The notes beneath the pieces are model-generated. The model had not been told where the DNA came from and did no database searches. It was given only the letters and a program-made list of their open reading frames with translations. DNA of 64,000 nucleotides from Epichloe hybrida (Eukaryota; Ascomycota; Sordariomycetes; Hypocreales; Clavicipitaceae): NCBI GenBank assembly GCA_019022495.1, contig JAFEKR010000058.1, forward strand, positions 124,001 to 188,000, read 5' to 3'. Positions 31,864-41,687 of this stretch are shown one piece after another. Numbering within the stretch: position 1 is the first letter of the stretch; every line of letters starts with the position of its first letter. The translations under genes were made by a program, and so were the position numbers.

Positions 31864-34188
31864 ATGCCGTCTGTATGCGCTCCCCTCATTCGAAATCCTC
31901 CAAGTCCAGACGCTCGACTTGTTGCCACATGCTCGTGGCTCGGTGACGGGTCTCGGCCGTTGTTGCCCTACTGCTGGTTATGGTTCAACGTGCTGATTGT
32001 TCGTTTCTGACAGAAAACCGATAATGCTGGCGAAGAGGCCACTCACCGTGGTAAGTGACCACCATCATTCTTGAAGGGTCATGAGTAGTGAAGCTGACAC
32101 TGACACTCGGCGTAGGCAAGATCTTCTCCATCTCTGGGTTCGAACCGCCACCGCCACCGCCACTCTGCAACACCCGTTCAATGTATCAATGCACTGACAT
32201 TACGCAGCCCCGTTATTGTCGCCGAGGACATGATTGGTGTCGCCATGTACGAGCTTGTAAGTCGGCTTCGTCAGTGGCACATTGTGTCCGTGTATTATAT
32301 AATACCTTGGCTGACGCTAGATCTGTTGGGTGTACGTAGGTCAAAGTCGGTCATGATAACCTCGTCGGTGAAGTTATCCGAATCAATGGCGACCAGGCCT
32401 CGATTCAGGTCTACGAAGAAACTGGTATGATGCCTCGTTATTGAGTAGATAGGGTTTCATCATGACAGCCTCGACTGACATGATTCCATTAGCTGGCGTC
32501 ATGGTTGGCGACCCTGTTACCCGAACCGGAAAGCCCTTATCCGTCGAACTTGGCCCTGGTCTACTAAATGGCATTTACGATGGTATTCAAAGACCCCTGG
32601 CGGAGATTTCAAAAGTTTCCAAAAGCATTTACATCCCGCGAGGAATCTCGGTGCCGGCGCTCGACCGAAACAAGAAGTGGGAGTTCACCCCTACCATGAA
32701 GGTTGGCGATCGCATTGCCGGTGGTGATGTATGGGGAACAGTTTTCGAGAACTCCTTCATTTCTACTCACAGAATCCTCTTTCCTCCTCGTGCCCGCGGA
32801 GTCATCACAAAGATTGCATCCAAGGGCGAATACACCGTTGTCGACAAGATCCTCACTGTCGAATTCGACGGCGAGAAAACCGAATATCCCATGATGCAGT
32901 CATGGCCCGTGCGAGTTCCCCGTCCCTCGACGGAAAAGCTGGCGGCCGATCAACCTTTCTTGGTCGGTCAGCGTGTTTTGGACGCCCTTTTCCCCAGTGT
33001 GCAGGGTGGTACGGTTGCCATACCAGGCGCTTTCGGTTGCGGCAAGACTGTCATCAGCCAGTCCGTGTCCAAATTCTCCAACAGTGATGTCATTGTGTAC
33101 GTCGGATGCGGTGAGCGAGGAAACGAAATGGCGGAAGTTTTGAAAGATTTCCCTGAGCTCTCCATTGATGTCGATGGTCGCAAGGAACCCATCATGAAAC
33201 GAACAACCTTGATTGCCAACACCTCAAACATGCCTGTGGCTGCTCGTGAGGCCTCGATCTACACTGGTATTACCGTTGCCGAATATTTCCGCGACCAGGG
33301 TCTGGACGTGGCCATGATGGCTGACTCCTCATCACGATGGGCCGAGGCTCTGAGAGAACTTTCCGGTCGTCTGGGAGAAATGCCTGCTGATCAGGGTTTC
33401 CCCGCCTACCTCGGTGCAAAGCTTGCGTCTTTCTACGAACGTGCGGGAAAGGTGCAATCTCTGGGCTCGCCTGAGCGCAAGGGAAGTGTGAGCATTGTCG
33501 GTGCCGTCAGTCCCCCTGGTGGTGACTTCTCGGATCCTGTCACGACATCTACCCTTGGTATTGTCCAAGTGTTCTGGGGGTTAGACAAGAAACTCGCCCA
33601 GCGAAAGCATTTCCCTTCCATCAACACATCCCTGTCATATAGCAAGTATACCACGGTGCTCGACAAGTTCTACGAAAAGGACTTCCCCGAATTCCCAAGG
33701 CTCCGTGGCCGCATCAAGCAACTTATTTCTGATTCTGAAGAACTCGACCAGGTCGTGCAGCTTGTGGGCAAGAGTGCCTTGTCTGACCCTGACAAGATAA
33801 CCCTGGATCTGGCTGCGCTGATCAAGGAAGATTTCCTTCAGCAAAACGGCTATTCTGATTACGATCAATTCTGCCCTATCTGGAAGACGGAGTGGATGAT
33901 GAAGCTGATGGTCGGCTTCCACGACGAGGCACAGAAGGCGATTGCGCAGGGACAAAGCTGGTCCAAGGTCCGCGAGGCTACCAGTGACTTGCAGACTAAG
34001 CTACGACAGCTCAAATTCGAGATTCCCTCGGACGGCCAGGATGTGATAAGCAAGAAGGTACGCCTCCCCCTTTTCTTCTCTCCCCTTGTTCAAATACAGG
34101 ACGCGAAGCCTTTGCTAACATGTTTGAATAGTACGAGGCTATTCAACAGGAGATGATGGATAGATTTGCATCCGTAATTGATGAGTAA
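31864..34188 (+). CDS. VMA1: vacuolar H+-ATPase catalytic subunit A
   Basis: Seven exons (31864-31872, 32014-32050, 32116-32137, 32208-32256, 32340-32424, 32493-34057, 34132-34188) give 607 residues, a normal size for the fungal subunit. It is the ATP-hydrolysing subunit of the V1 sector that acidifies vacuole and Golgi. The splices yield [26 protein letters not shown]. The P-loop [13 protein letters not shown], the [10 protein letters not shown] segment and the [10 protein letters not shown] region are intact. The 9-nt first exon (Met-Pro-Ser) is the least certain part. Intron 3 has a weak donor, GTTCGA, but keeps frame and motif. No intein is present, unlike in yeast VMA1. Clustering of small exons at the 5' end is common in this gene. 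Confidence 0.93.
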
Positions 34189-34597
34189 GAATTGTCTTGA
34201 TGGCAGCAGTTGTACCTAGTGCACTGTGCGTGGTGTAGGAGAGAGGTTTGGCACTATAGAACAGCACAGCTGAGATGCCGAGTATTTGTGGGTAGTGTAA
34301 AGAATTTGCCCGGCTGTATTCATTAATCAAACGTTTATTTCGTACATGAGAGGTCGGTTTTTTTTTTTGTATCAATGTAATGACAGGTTTGGTGCTTGGT
34401 TGCTGGAGAGACATGGACCCACGACCCCGGCTGACACTGTGCGGGACTCGTCAAACCCTGATGAGCTGCAGCCACATAAATGTATCATCATAATGTATGT
34501 AACGTGGTGTGAGAGGTGCGAGCGAGAGGCTTTATTCATAATGCAGACCAACTTGCAAGTCCAAGTCCAACTCAAAGTTGCACAGATGCAGACAGCC

Positions 34598-35500
34598 ATG
34601 TCGGACCAGCTACGAGACGAGATCGAAGTCATCAACTCCATCTACGGCGACGGCTCGCTCACCCCCGCAGAAGACGAAGACGAAGACGAAGACCGTGACG
34701 AGCCCTCCTCCTCGCCAACGTACGTCCTCAAACTACCGGACGGCGCGTCCTCTCTGCGGATCCAGTTCCCGGCAGGGTATCCCCAGACGGCGCCCGTTGT
34801 GCTAGGCGCGCACCACTCGTCGGGGGGCGTAAGGGGCGCGGGGGCAAGGGACGCGGCGCTGTTCAGGAGCGTAGTGGGGGAGGTGTTTCGGAAGGGGGAG
34901 GTATGTCTTTTTGATGGGGTGGAGGAGTTTTCGCGGCGGGGGGGCGTCGAGGAGCGAGGAGGCGGTGGTGGTGGTGGTGGTGGTGGTGGTGGTGAGGAGG
35001 AGCGAGGAGGCGGCGGTGGTGGTGGTGGTGAGGAGGACGGAAAGGAGGAGGAGGAGGTCGTGACGCCGGCGTGGACCATCTCAGAGGTCGTGGTCGAGAA
35101 CAAGTCTACTTTTGTGGCGAGGGTGGCGAGGGTTCGTAGTCCGGAGGAGGCGAGGCACCATGTAGGGCACCTGCTTGCGACGGACAGGAAGGTTCGGGGG
35201 GCGACGCACAACGTTACGGCGTGGAGGACGCGGGGCGGGACGACGAACGGCGGGACGACGAACACGAACGGCGCGCAGTTCCAGGACTTTGACGATGACG
35301 GGGAGACGGCGGCGGGGGGAAGGCTGCTGCGTTTGATGCAGGTCATGGACGTGTGGGGGGTGGTGGTGGTGGTGAGCAGGTGGTATGGGGGCGTGAGGCT
35401 GGGGCCGAGGAGGTTCGCCGTGATTAACGGGGTTGCGAGGGATGGGCTGGTGAGGGCGGGGGTCGTGGAGGAGAGGAGGAGGAGGAGGAAGGTGATTTGA
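34598..35500 (+). CDS. YIH1: YIH1/IMPACT homologue, GCN2 regulator
   Basis: A single exon of 300 residues from the Met in MSDQLRDEIEVINSIYGDG; the frame is open further upstream but the RWD domain normally starts here. Yih1/IMPACT binds Gcn1 and thereby restrains the Gcn2 kinase in amino-acid starvation signalling. The RWD domain covers about 1-110. A linker with two poly-Gly runs made of GGT repeats (about 121-148) and an acidic stretch leads into the IMPACT (UPF0029) domain, about 165-290, with FVARVARV, HNVTAWR, DFDDDGETAAGGRLL and VVVSRWYGGVRLGPRRF. The C-terminus is strongly basic. It lies 409 bp downstream of VMA1 on the same strand. Confidence 0.88.
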   Translation: MSDQLRDEIEVINSIYGDGSLTPAEDEDEDEDRDEPSSSPTYVLKLPDGASSLRIQFPAGYPQTAPVVLGAHHSSGGVRGAGARDAALFRSVVGEVFRKGEVCLFDGVEEFSRRGGVEERGGGGGGGGGGGGEEERGGGGGGGGEEDGKEEEEVVTPAWTISEVVVENKSTFVARVARVRSPEEARHHVGHLLATDRKVRGATHNVTAWRTRGGTTNGGTTNTNGAQFQDFDDDGETAAGGRLLRLMQVMDVWGVVVVVSRWYGGVRLGPRRFAVINGVARDGLVRAGVVEERRRRRKVI

Positions 35501-35641
35501 GATTGGATTGCAAAAAAAAAAAAAATATTATAAATTACGTGGCAATTTATTTTGTTTTCTTTATTTTTTTTCTTTATTTTTTATTTTTGGCTTGCTATAT
35601 TGGATGTATGAAAAAAAGGCCGTGGGCGCCGTATCATCTCG

Positions 35642-36982
35642 TCATGGTCGTTTCGATTCTTGTTCCAATAGTGGTTTCAATATGCCCAACGCCCGCGTGG
35701 ACTGCTGCTCTGGCAGAATCACCACACCGGCCCGGGCGGTCGAGAGATACGAGAGCTCCGAGGTTGCCGTCATTTTCATGTCGTGCACCAGGCGACCCGA
35801 CACGCCGCACACGATGCCCGTCACCTCGGACGGCAGGTTGACCAGATCGAGGAAGATGGGAACGAGAATGGCGTCCTTGTCGCCGACGATGGAGTCGCCG
35901 AACATGGGGAGTAGGCTCTTGTCTACGAGGAGTGACGGCGGATCATCTTGGGCGAGCGTCACCGACACGAAGCGCGGCTGCGAGACGAGGACCGACACGA
36001 CGGCCGTGTAGAACTTTGTGTCGACGTTTTCGATCCAGGCATCGCGGTTGTCGGTGGGCGCGTGGCGGCGGCTGACGGACGAGCGGGGGCCGTACGCGTC
36101 TGCCAGCTGGGACATGTCCCGGCCGGAGCACTGGACCAGTTCCAGGCCCGGTTCCACGCGCGGGGAGACGCTGCGCTTTCGCAGGAGGCGAAATGTCCGT
36201 GACTGCAGCTCGTCGTTGTTGGAGGGAGGTGGCGTGCCCGGCGGCGAGGCAGAGTGGTGGTGACTTGCCGAGTTCTTGCGGGAGATGACGAAGCTGGCGT
36301 TGGTGGTGTCGGACAGCTCGAATCCCTTGTCGTGCAAGGCGTCCATGACATTGTGTCGTTCCCGCGACGGCACCAGGATGAAGTCGGAGTAGTATGTCGT
36401 GATGAAGAAGATGGGGATGCCGGCCAGCGCGAGGGGTGAGCTCAGGTCCAGCACTCGGCTTGCGGCGTCGAGATCGGCACTGATGACGGACAGGATCATG
36501 TATGACTCGGCGAGGCCCGAGATGGCCCTGGACTTGTGGGCGGGCAACGAGCTGACCATGGCATCGAAGACGTTTCTTGCCCACGAGGTGTGACACACAA
36601 TCGAACACTCGAGGGGTGTGACGCTGATGTTCAGGAACCCGTGCTGGTTCTCGGCCGACAAGCCGTCGAGATCCTCATGGTGCATGGACGAGCCGTCGAC
36701 GCGGAGACTCTGCGTCTGGGGGATGAGCACGCGCAGAATGGGTTGGAGGAAGGTGTTGTAAAGGTCGAGGGGGATGTGTATCAGCGTGTACGTGCCATCC
36801 TGTGTTGCTGTTGGTCAGTCTCTGCCGGCGGATGTCTGATGTGTGATTGTGCGATGATGATGTCTGACGTCTGCTTGCCTCGGGCCGTTGTCGGCGCACG
36901 CATGGCGGGGGGGGAGGGGGACGTCCGCGTGGAGGGGGGGGCATCGAGGGGCCTTTACCAGGAAAGATATTTGGGCACTCAT
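35642..36982 (-). CDS. CASTOR-like tandem ACT-domain protein
   Basis: Exons 36982-36959 and 36799-35642 give 393 residues. The first exon is only 8 codons (MSAQISFL) and joins DGTYTLIHIPLDLY in frame. The protein resembles fungal members of the CASTOR/GATS-like family, whose animal relatives sense arginine for TORC1 through ACT domains. Recognisable parts are the N-terminal ACT-type unit, the segment GIPIFFITTYYSDFILVPSRER typical of ACT_7 domains (about 130-155), a disordered His/Ser/Pro insert, and a second ACT-like unit with RFVSVTLAQDD and GDKDAILVPIFLDLVNLP. Arginine sensing in this fungus is inference from distant family membership. The tail-to-tail neighbour is YIH1, only 141 bp away. 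Confidence 0.7.
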
Positions 36983-37891
36983 GACCAAGGCCAGCCGCTG
37001 CTGAAAAGCGAGCCTACACTTGAGTAGACGACAATTCTCATCAAGAGGAGAAACGCAAAGGAGTAATCCGTAGGTAGACCGACCCTTCCCGCGTTAACTG
37101 GGGTCTCCGTCCAACCCGCTTCGTAACAGGGTCGATTTTCGAAAACCAGCGGGCAAGCAATGATGGATGGGAGAACAAGAGGACCGACGACCATTGTCAA
37201 CGATTGAAAAAAAAAAAAAAAAAAGGCTTGTCGCCGGACCCTTTTTATTTTCGCAACCGCAACAGCAGCTGTGGATGGGATGGAAACCCACTTTCGACCA
37301 GACAGACGCCAGACGCCAGACGCCATACATGGAGTTGAGCTGAGAACAGACGACCAAAAAAAAAAAAAAAAAAAAAAAAAAAGATGTTTGGGCCAAGTCA
37401 TGTCATGTTACATGTACAGAAACGTGGCGCCACGTCAAGCCGAGAGAGCCCCTGCAGGATATGCGCTATCGGGGCAGTGTGGACCAATGGCGACCACGGA
37501 ATGGCTTGCGTGCTTCCTTGATAAGAAGAAAAGGGTCCGTGGCATGGATGGAGAATGCGGGGGCAGATGTGGGTTGGTTGGGTTGGGGGTTGGGGGTTGG
37601 TTGAGTAAGAAGGAGTAAGAAGGAGTAAACGGATTCGGCATGCCCGACCTGGAATCCGAGGGGGGTACGGATTACGGAGTTACTGCGTCCAAATGGCGTC
37701 GTGAAGTTCTAAACCATCTGCCCATGAGAGTTGTACGAGCGCGGATCTACGTAGAAACCAATCCCTGCCCCCATCATCCACATCACATGTACACGTATGT
37801 ACACGTATGTACACGTATTCACGTATTCACGTATTCACGTATTCACGTATTCACGTATTCACGTATTCACGTATTCACGTATTCATTCCTA
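36983..37891. other. intergenic region with homopolymers and tandem repeats
   Basis: Long poly-A runs at about 37207-37224 and 37356-37382, a GTTGGG-type repeat near 37573-37600, GAGTAAGAAG repeats near 37600-37630 and a TACGGAGTT at 37673. No coding gene. The right end is the minisatellite listed next. Confidence 0.55.
37791..37883. repeat. CACGTATT 8-bp tandem array next to the METTL25-like stop codon
   Basis: Two copies of the 10-bp unit ACACGTATGT (37791-37810) are followed by nine perfect CACGTATT units (37812-37883). The array ends 8 bases from the methyltransferase stop codon at 37892, so it must lie in that gene's 3' untranslated region. Confidence 0.95.
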
Positions 37892-38762
37892 CTACAAAGC
37901 CGCGTCCTCCTTCTTCACGCCCACAACCACGAGGTTTCTCGGACTTTCCCCGTAATCAAACACGCTCTCAACCCAGGCACTCTTCACCTCCCCCCTCTCC
38001 CGTAGATACATCCATCGATCCGTCACGATCAACGACTCGACCAGCATGGCGCTGAAGGCCATCAGGCTCCAAACCACGCACAGCTCCTTCTTCCGTGGCA
38101 GGAACTCGGCCTCGTACGCATCAATCTCCTCGTCCGTGATGCCCGCCATCTTCTCCCTCATCACGTCGGCGTACTGTCTGTACTCGGTGCTCGTGGTGAG
38201 CTTCTCGATAGACCCCCGCACGTAGGCCCTCAGCGAGCCGTAGCAATGCTTGCCGAGTCCGCCTATCGCGACGGGCTGGGTGCTCGTGTCCAAGGGGCCG
38301 GGAGGAGCTGCTGCTGCGCCCGAGGCGTGGTGCGATATCTGCCGGACCACCCCGCGGTCGAGATACATCTTTTGCAGGACGGCGCGGTAGAAGTGGCGGG
38401 AAAAGAAGGCTTCGCTGTCGGCGCGGCCCCAGTTCCGTGGTGCCTGGCATGCCATCATGCGGGCCGTGACGTTGAGGCGGATCCCGTCGTCGGCGTACGT
38501 GCTCAGTCTGTTGCTCATTGGGAAGCCCTGGGGGTCGCGTCTCGAGGATTCTCGTCCTACGCGGCCGTTGAGGGCCTGGAGCGTGGGCCGGAGATATGCG
38601 TGCTTGTAGCCCGGTGGGCCGAGTTTCTCCGTCATGAGGTTGTAGCAGCATCCTACGATGGCGACGGCCCTGATCTCCGGGTTGAGGATGAGGGACCGGA
38701 TGGCGTGGTGGCTCAGGTTGCCGCAGGAGTGGATGGAAATGGCCATGAGCTTCTTCTTCTTC

Positions 38763-38809
<47 letters not shown>

Positions 38810-39820
38810 GGTGGTGGTGGCGTTCGTGGTGTTATTGTTATTGTTGTTGGTGGTGGTGGTGGTGGTGGTGTTGGTGTTGGTTTCTTCCGTTGTTTTGGCC
38901 TTCTGCCGAGATTCGTCGCAGCAGCCCGCGTCAATCTTGGTAATCACATCGGATAGGTCGCCGCTGTCCAGTCTCCCCGACACGTACTGCACGTACCCCC
39001 TCCCTTCCTCAGCCTCGATACCCGAAGTGATCTGCTCGCGGGGCCGAAAGTCAAACCCCCCTTCGGCCCCCACCGCGACCCTCCTCACGGTATCTGCCAG
39101 CGCGGCAGGGTCCTCGTGGGGGTTCGGCCCGCCGGCCCCGAGGATCTTGTTCCAAAGCTTCTTGTTCCGCATCACCTTCTCCTTGACGGCCAGCCCGGAG
39201 GCGATGTCCAGCCCCCTCGCGGCGGTGACGTTGTTCTCGCGCCCCTCGACCGCAACAACGTGTCTGTTGTAGGGCTCGCTGGCCAGCGCGCGGTCGAGGT
39301 AGTTCTGGCCGCTGCCGAAATCGACATAGTGCGTGATTTCCTCCCCCTTGTTCTCCGCACGGATATCCCTTGTCAGTCTGTCGACATAGCCTGCGAAATT
39401 GGCCACCTCGTGCATCTTCTTGGGCTTCATCCCCACGCGTACCGTCTGCGGTAGGACGGGCAGCTTTTCCTTGGACGGGGTGAAGTCCCTGCAGAGGGAG
39501 AGGTCTCGTACAGACTTGATGTACTGCAACAGGGTGGCGGGCATGGCTGGGAGGCCCGCGAGGCGCAGGTCGTCGAGGTCGTCTCTCATGAAGATGTCGA
39601 GGAGGCGCATCGTGTCGCACTCGAGGAGGAAAGGGTGCCATTCCGGGGGCAAAACGGTGTGGAAGAGCCCCGGCTTGCAGGTGAAGAAGTCGAGGATGTG
39701 GGTGCCGCCGCAGAGGATCTGGAAGAGGTCGGTGTTGTAGACGAAGTGGAGGAGGGCCGAGATGTATTCGTCTGGGGAGGCGAAGTCGCCGTTGAAGGGG
39801 AGGGGCTTGGAGGGTATCAT
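37892..39820 (-). CDS. METTL25/RRNAD1-like methyltransferase
   Basis: A single exon of 642 residues, starting at the Met in MIPSKPLPFNGDF. The frame is open for 42 codons upstream, but that stretch is not protein-like. The SAM-binding motif is HYVDFGSGQNYLDRAL (about 168-183), with VVAVEGRE as the second motif. A conserved block ISIHSCGNLSHHAIRSL and AIVGCCYNLMTE (about 385-415) is the family hallmark. Between them lies a Thr/Asn insert of about 45 residues, including 15 consecutive Asn and five Lys, encoded by AAC repeats. The C-terminal third (RADSEAFFSRHFYRAVLQ, LCVVWSLMAFSAMLVESLIVTDR) is also family-typical. The methylated substrate is unknown in fungi. A tandem repeat abuts the stop codon. 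Confidence 0.82.
38763..38811. repeat. TTG/AAC trinucleotide repeat coding poly-Asn
   Basis: About 16 TTG repeats on the plus strand (AAC on the gene strand) inside the methyltransferase gene, followed by GTG- and TTA-type imperfect triplets that code Thr/Asn. The frame is preserved. Confidence 0.95.
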
Positions 39821-39851
39821 GTTTTTAAGTTGAATCGTGGATGACCATTGA

Positions 39852-40560
39852 CTACAGCATTGCTTTCGTCGGGGTTTGCCCGTGGGGAGGAACAAGGCGA
39901 TAGAATTCGGCGTGTGCCATGCGTCCAGACCTCGGAATATGAACAATCTCTATTTTGAAAATCATTCGCCTTGTTGGCCCCGCCCCTCTGCAACTGCATT
40001 TGTCGTTCGTTGGTGGGGGGTGGGGCTTCTCTCCATCGGGAAGCGTCTGGTCGAATGTAGGGTAAGCAATTATCATCTCATGCAGCGCAAACACGCCTCT
40101 GAGTTCGGACGCAAACTTGCAATGACATTTCGCGCATTCGAATTCAATGCCCAACGAATCCGATTCCCACATCGCCCAGTGGGGACCTATTACCTCGTTG
40201 CTCCCTTGGCGAAGATACTCGATCAATTCACGATCGAGCTTGAAGTAGCAGAAACACGTCACGCACGGCGCAGGTTTTCCTCTGGGGGCACCCATGGCAG
40301 TCAAGCGGGTGATACAATACAATAGGCCTGACCATGTGGTACGCGAGGGAATCCTCGGGCCACCTGCCAGACACGCGGCAGGACTCCAGGGATGGAACGT
40401 GCATGCAGAACAGAAGCACGAGCCTACTTTGAGGAGAGGTCGGCACGAGAGGGCGAAGCACAGCCTGTCGATGGGGTTCGCGATGGTGTCGGAGATTGAG
40501 GAGGAGCAACTTGGTGGGGAGTTGGAGCAGCAGTGACGACTTGTCGGCTTGTCGGCTTGT
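39852..40560 (-). pseudogene. degraded F-box protein gene
   Basis: Read on the minus strand, one frame gives LQLPTKLLLL and the next frame gives ISDTIANPIDRLCFALSCRPLL. Together these are a typical fungal F-box, split by a one-base shift near 40493-40497. The second frame stays open to 39852 and shows CSACTFHPWSP, matching the cysteine/LHPW segment that follows the F-box in this large fungal family. Then come CVTCFCYFKLDRELIEYL and CAKCHCKF. No in-frame start codon precedes the F-box; a stop (TAA) lies just upstream, and the usual leucine-rich spacer after the F-box is missing. The open tail ends 31 bases before the methyltransferase start. F-box proteins recruit targets to SCF ubiquitin ligases; this copy looks non-functional unless the shift is a sequencing error. 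Confidence 0.5.
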
Positions 40561-41687
40561 TTATTTGTTATCTAGTATTATTAGGCCATCCCATATTGGC
40601 ATGCATGTACGGAGTGCTCGGTTCTTAGATTGTTAGGGACCAGCGTACAGATTTTGAAACGATGAAATTCGTCATGGGATATAGTATAGTCCGCGGTGGG
40701 CAAGGGACCCGGCTTTAGGCTATGGCCACAAAGGTTATGTCGTTTGCAAAGACTTCGAGAGCTCATGAGCTGTAGCCTGTATGAGAGTGCGTGCATCACC
40801 AAGTTACGGGCAGGCAGGTTGCCCAAAGGTTAATGCCTTCGCTAATGCCACGTCAAATTGAGAGCCCCCCCCTCTACGCAAGTTGAAGAAGAACGAGCTA
40901 AAACGTACCAGAAAGGCTGCGGCTGCGCATAGAATCGATTTACATTGTTCTTTGCGGTGCCGTGAGTTCATTTACCGTGCGTCCGTTTGCCGTGCGTCCG
41001 TTTGCCGTGCGTCCGTTTGCCGTGCGTCCGTTTGCCGTGCGTCCGTTTGCCATGCGGAAAAGTATTGTGCGTTGTTCCCCGCCTCTGCACAAGAGTTAGC
41101 CAAGATCGACGTGACGACATGAATTCAAAGGCGACTTCCAAGTGTTATTCCGTTGTACAGTGTGGTGTGTCTCATAACTCGCATACATAGCCGCAGCTAG
41201 CAACGTAGCATCAGCGGTTACATGTACATACGGCGCGCCGCGAATGGTCGCGATGATCAAAATTGCGCAGGGGTCTGGCAGAACTTGCAGGGGTAAGCGA
41301 TCGTGTCTCGCCTTGTCCTGAACCATGCATGCTTCGAGTATTGGCCACATGGACGTGAGCATGCCGCTGTAATACATCCACATAATATGTCCAGTGATAC
41401 TGCATGTATTGATTGATTTGCCGTGGAGCAATCTAGAAAAAAAATGACGTTTCCCTTCCAAGAATCACAGCAATGCCAAAGTGCGATTTGTCTCCGCTAT
41501 CTATGTACGTTAAAATAATTCACGGGTATATGTCTATTGAAATGAAATTGGCGAGTAAAAATGCCAAACGCAACCTCGTCAGACGTAATAAGGAAGAATT
41601 TATTTAGCCCCAAAAGAGAGACAGAAGACTGCTGGCGACGTGCAAGGCGTTAGAAAAAAAAAAAAAAGGAGGGGCAGCAGGGGGCAA
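40561..41687. other. intergenic region downstream of the P450 gene
   Basis: Contains one near-match TACGGAGTG at about 40609, a 15-bp minisatellite listed next and a poly-A run near 41653-41666. No gene. Confidence 0.5.
40966..41055. repeat. 15-bp minisatellite GTCCGTTTGCCGTGC
   Basis: Four perfect copies (40981-41040), a fifth with one change (41041-41055) and one degenerate copy before them (40966-40980). No link to a gene is visible. Confidence 0.9.

Noticed and set aside
32134..32146. GGGTTCGAACC resembling a B-box
   Set aside because: It is the donor end of VMA1 intron 3; no tRNA structure around it.
34642..35346. 234-codon minus-strand Ser/Pro-rich frame
   Set aside because: Antisense to the YIH1 GGT repeats and IMPACT domain.
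37791..37883. CRISPR-like or telomeric array
   Set aside because: Direct octamers without spacers and not TTAGGG; it is a simple minisatellite.
38246..39272. Plus-strand open frames of about 200-240 codons rich in Val/Leu
   Set aside because: Shadows of the METTL25-like gene; the Val/Leu runs are the AAC repeat read in reverse.
39876..40325. 149-codon plus-strand open frame
   Set aside because: Opposite strand of the F-box relic, which has recognisable motifs; the plus-strand reading has none.
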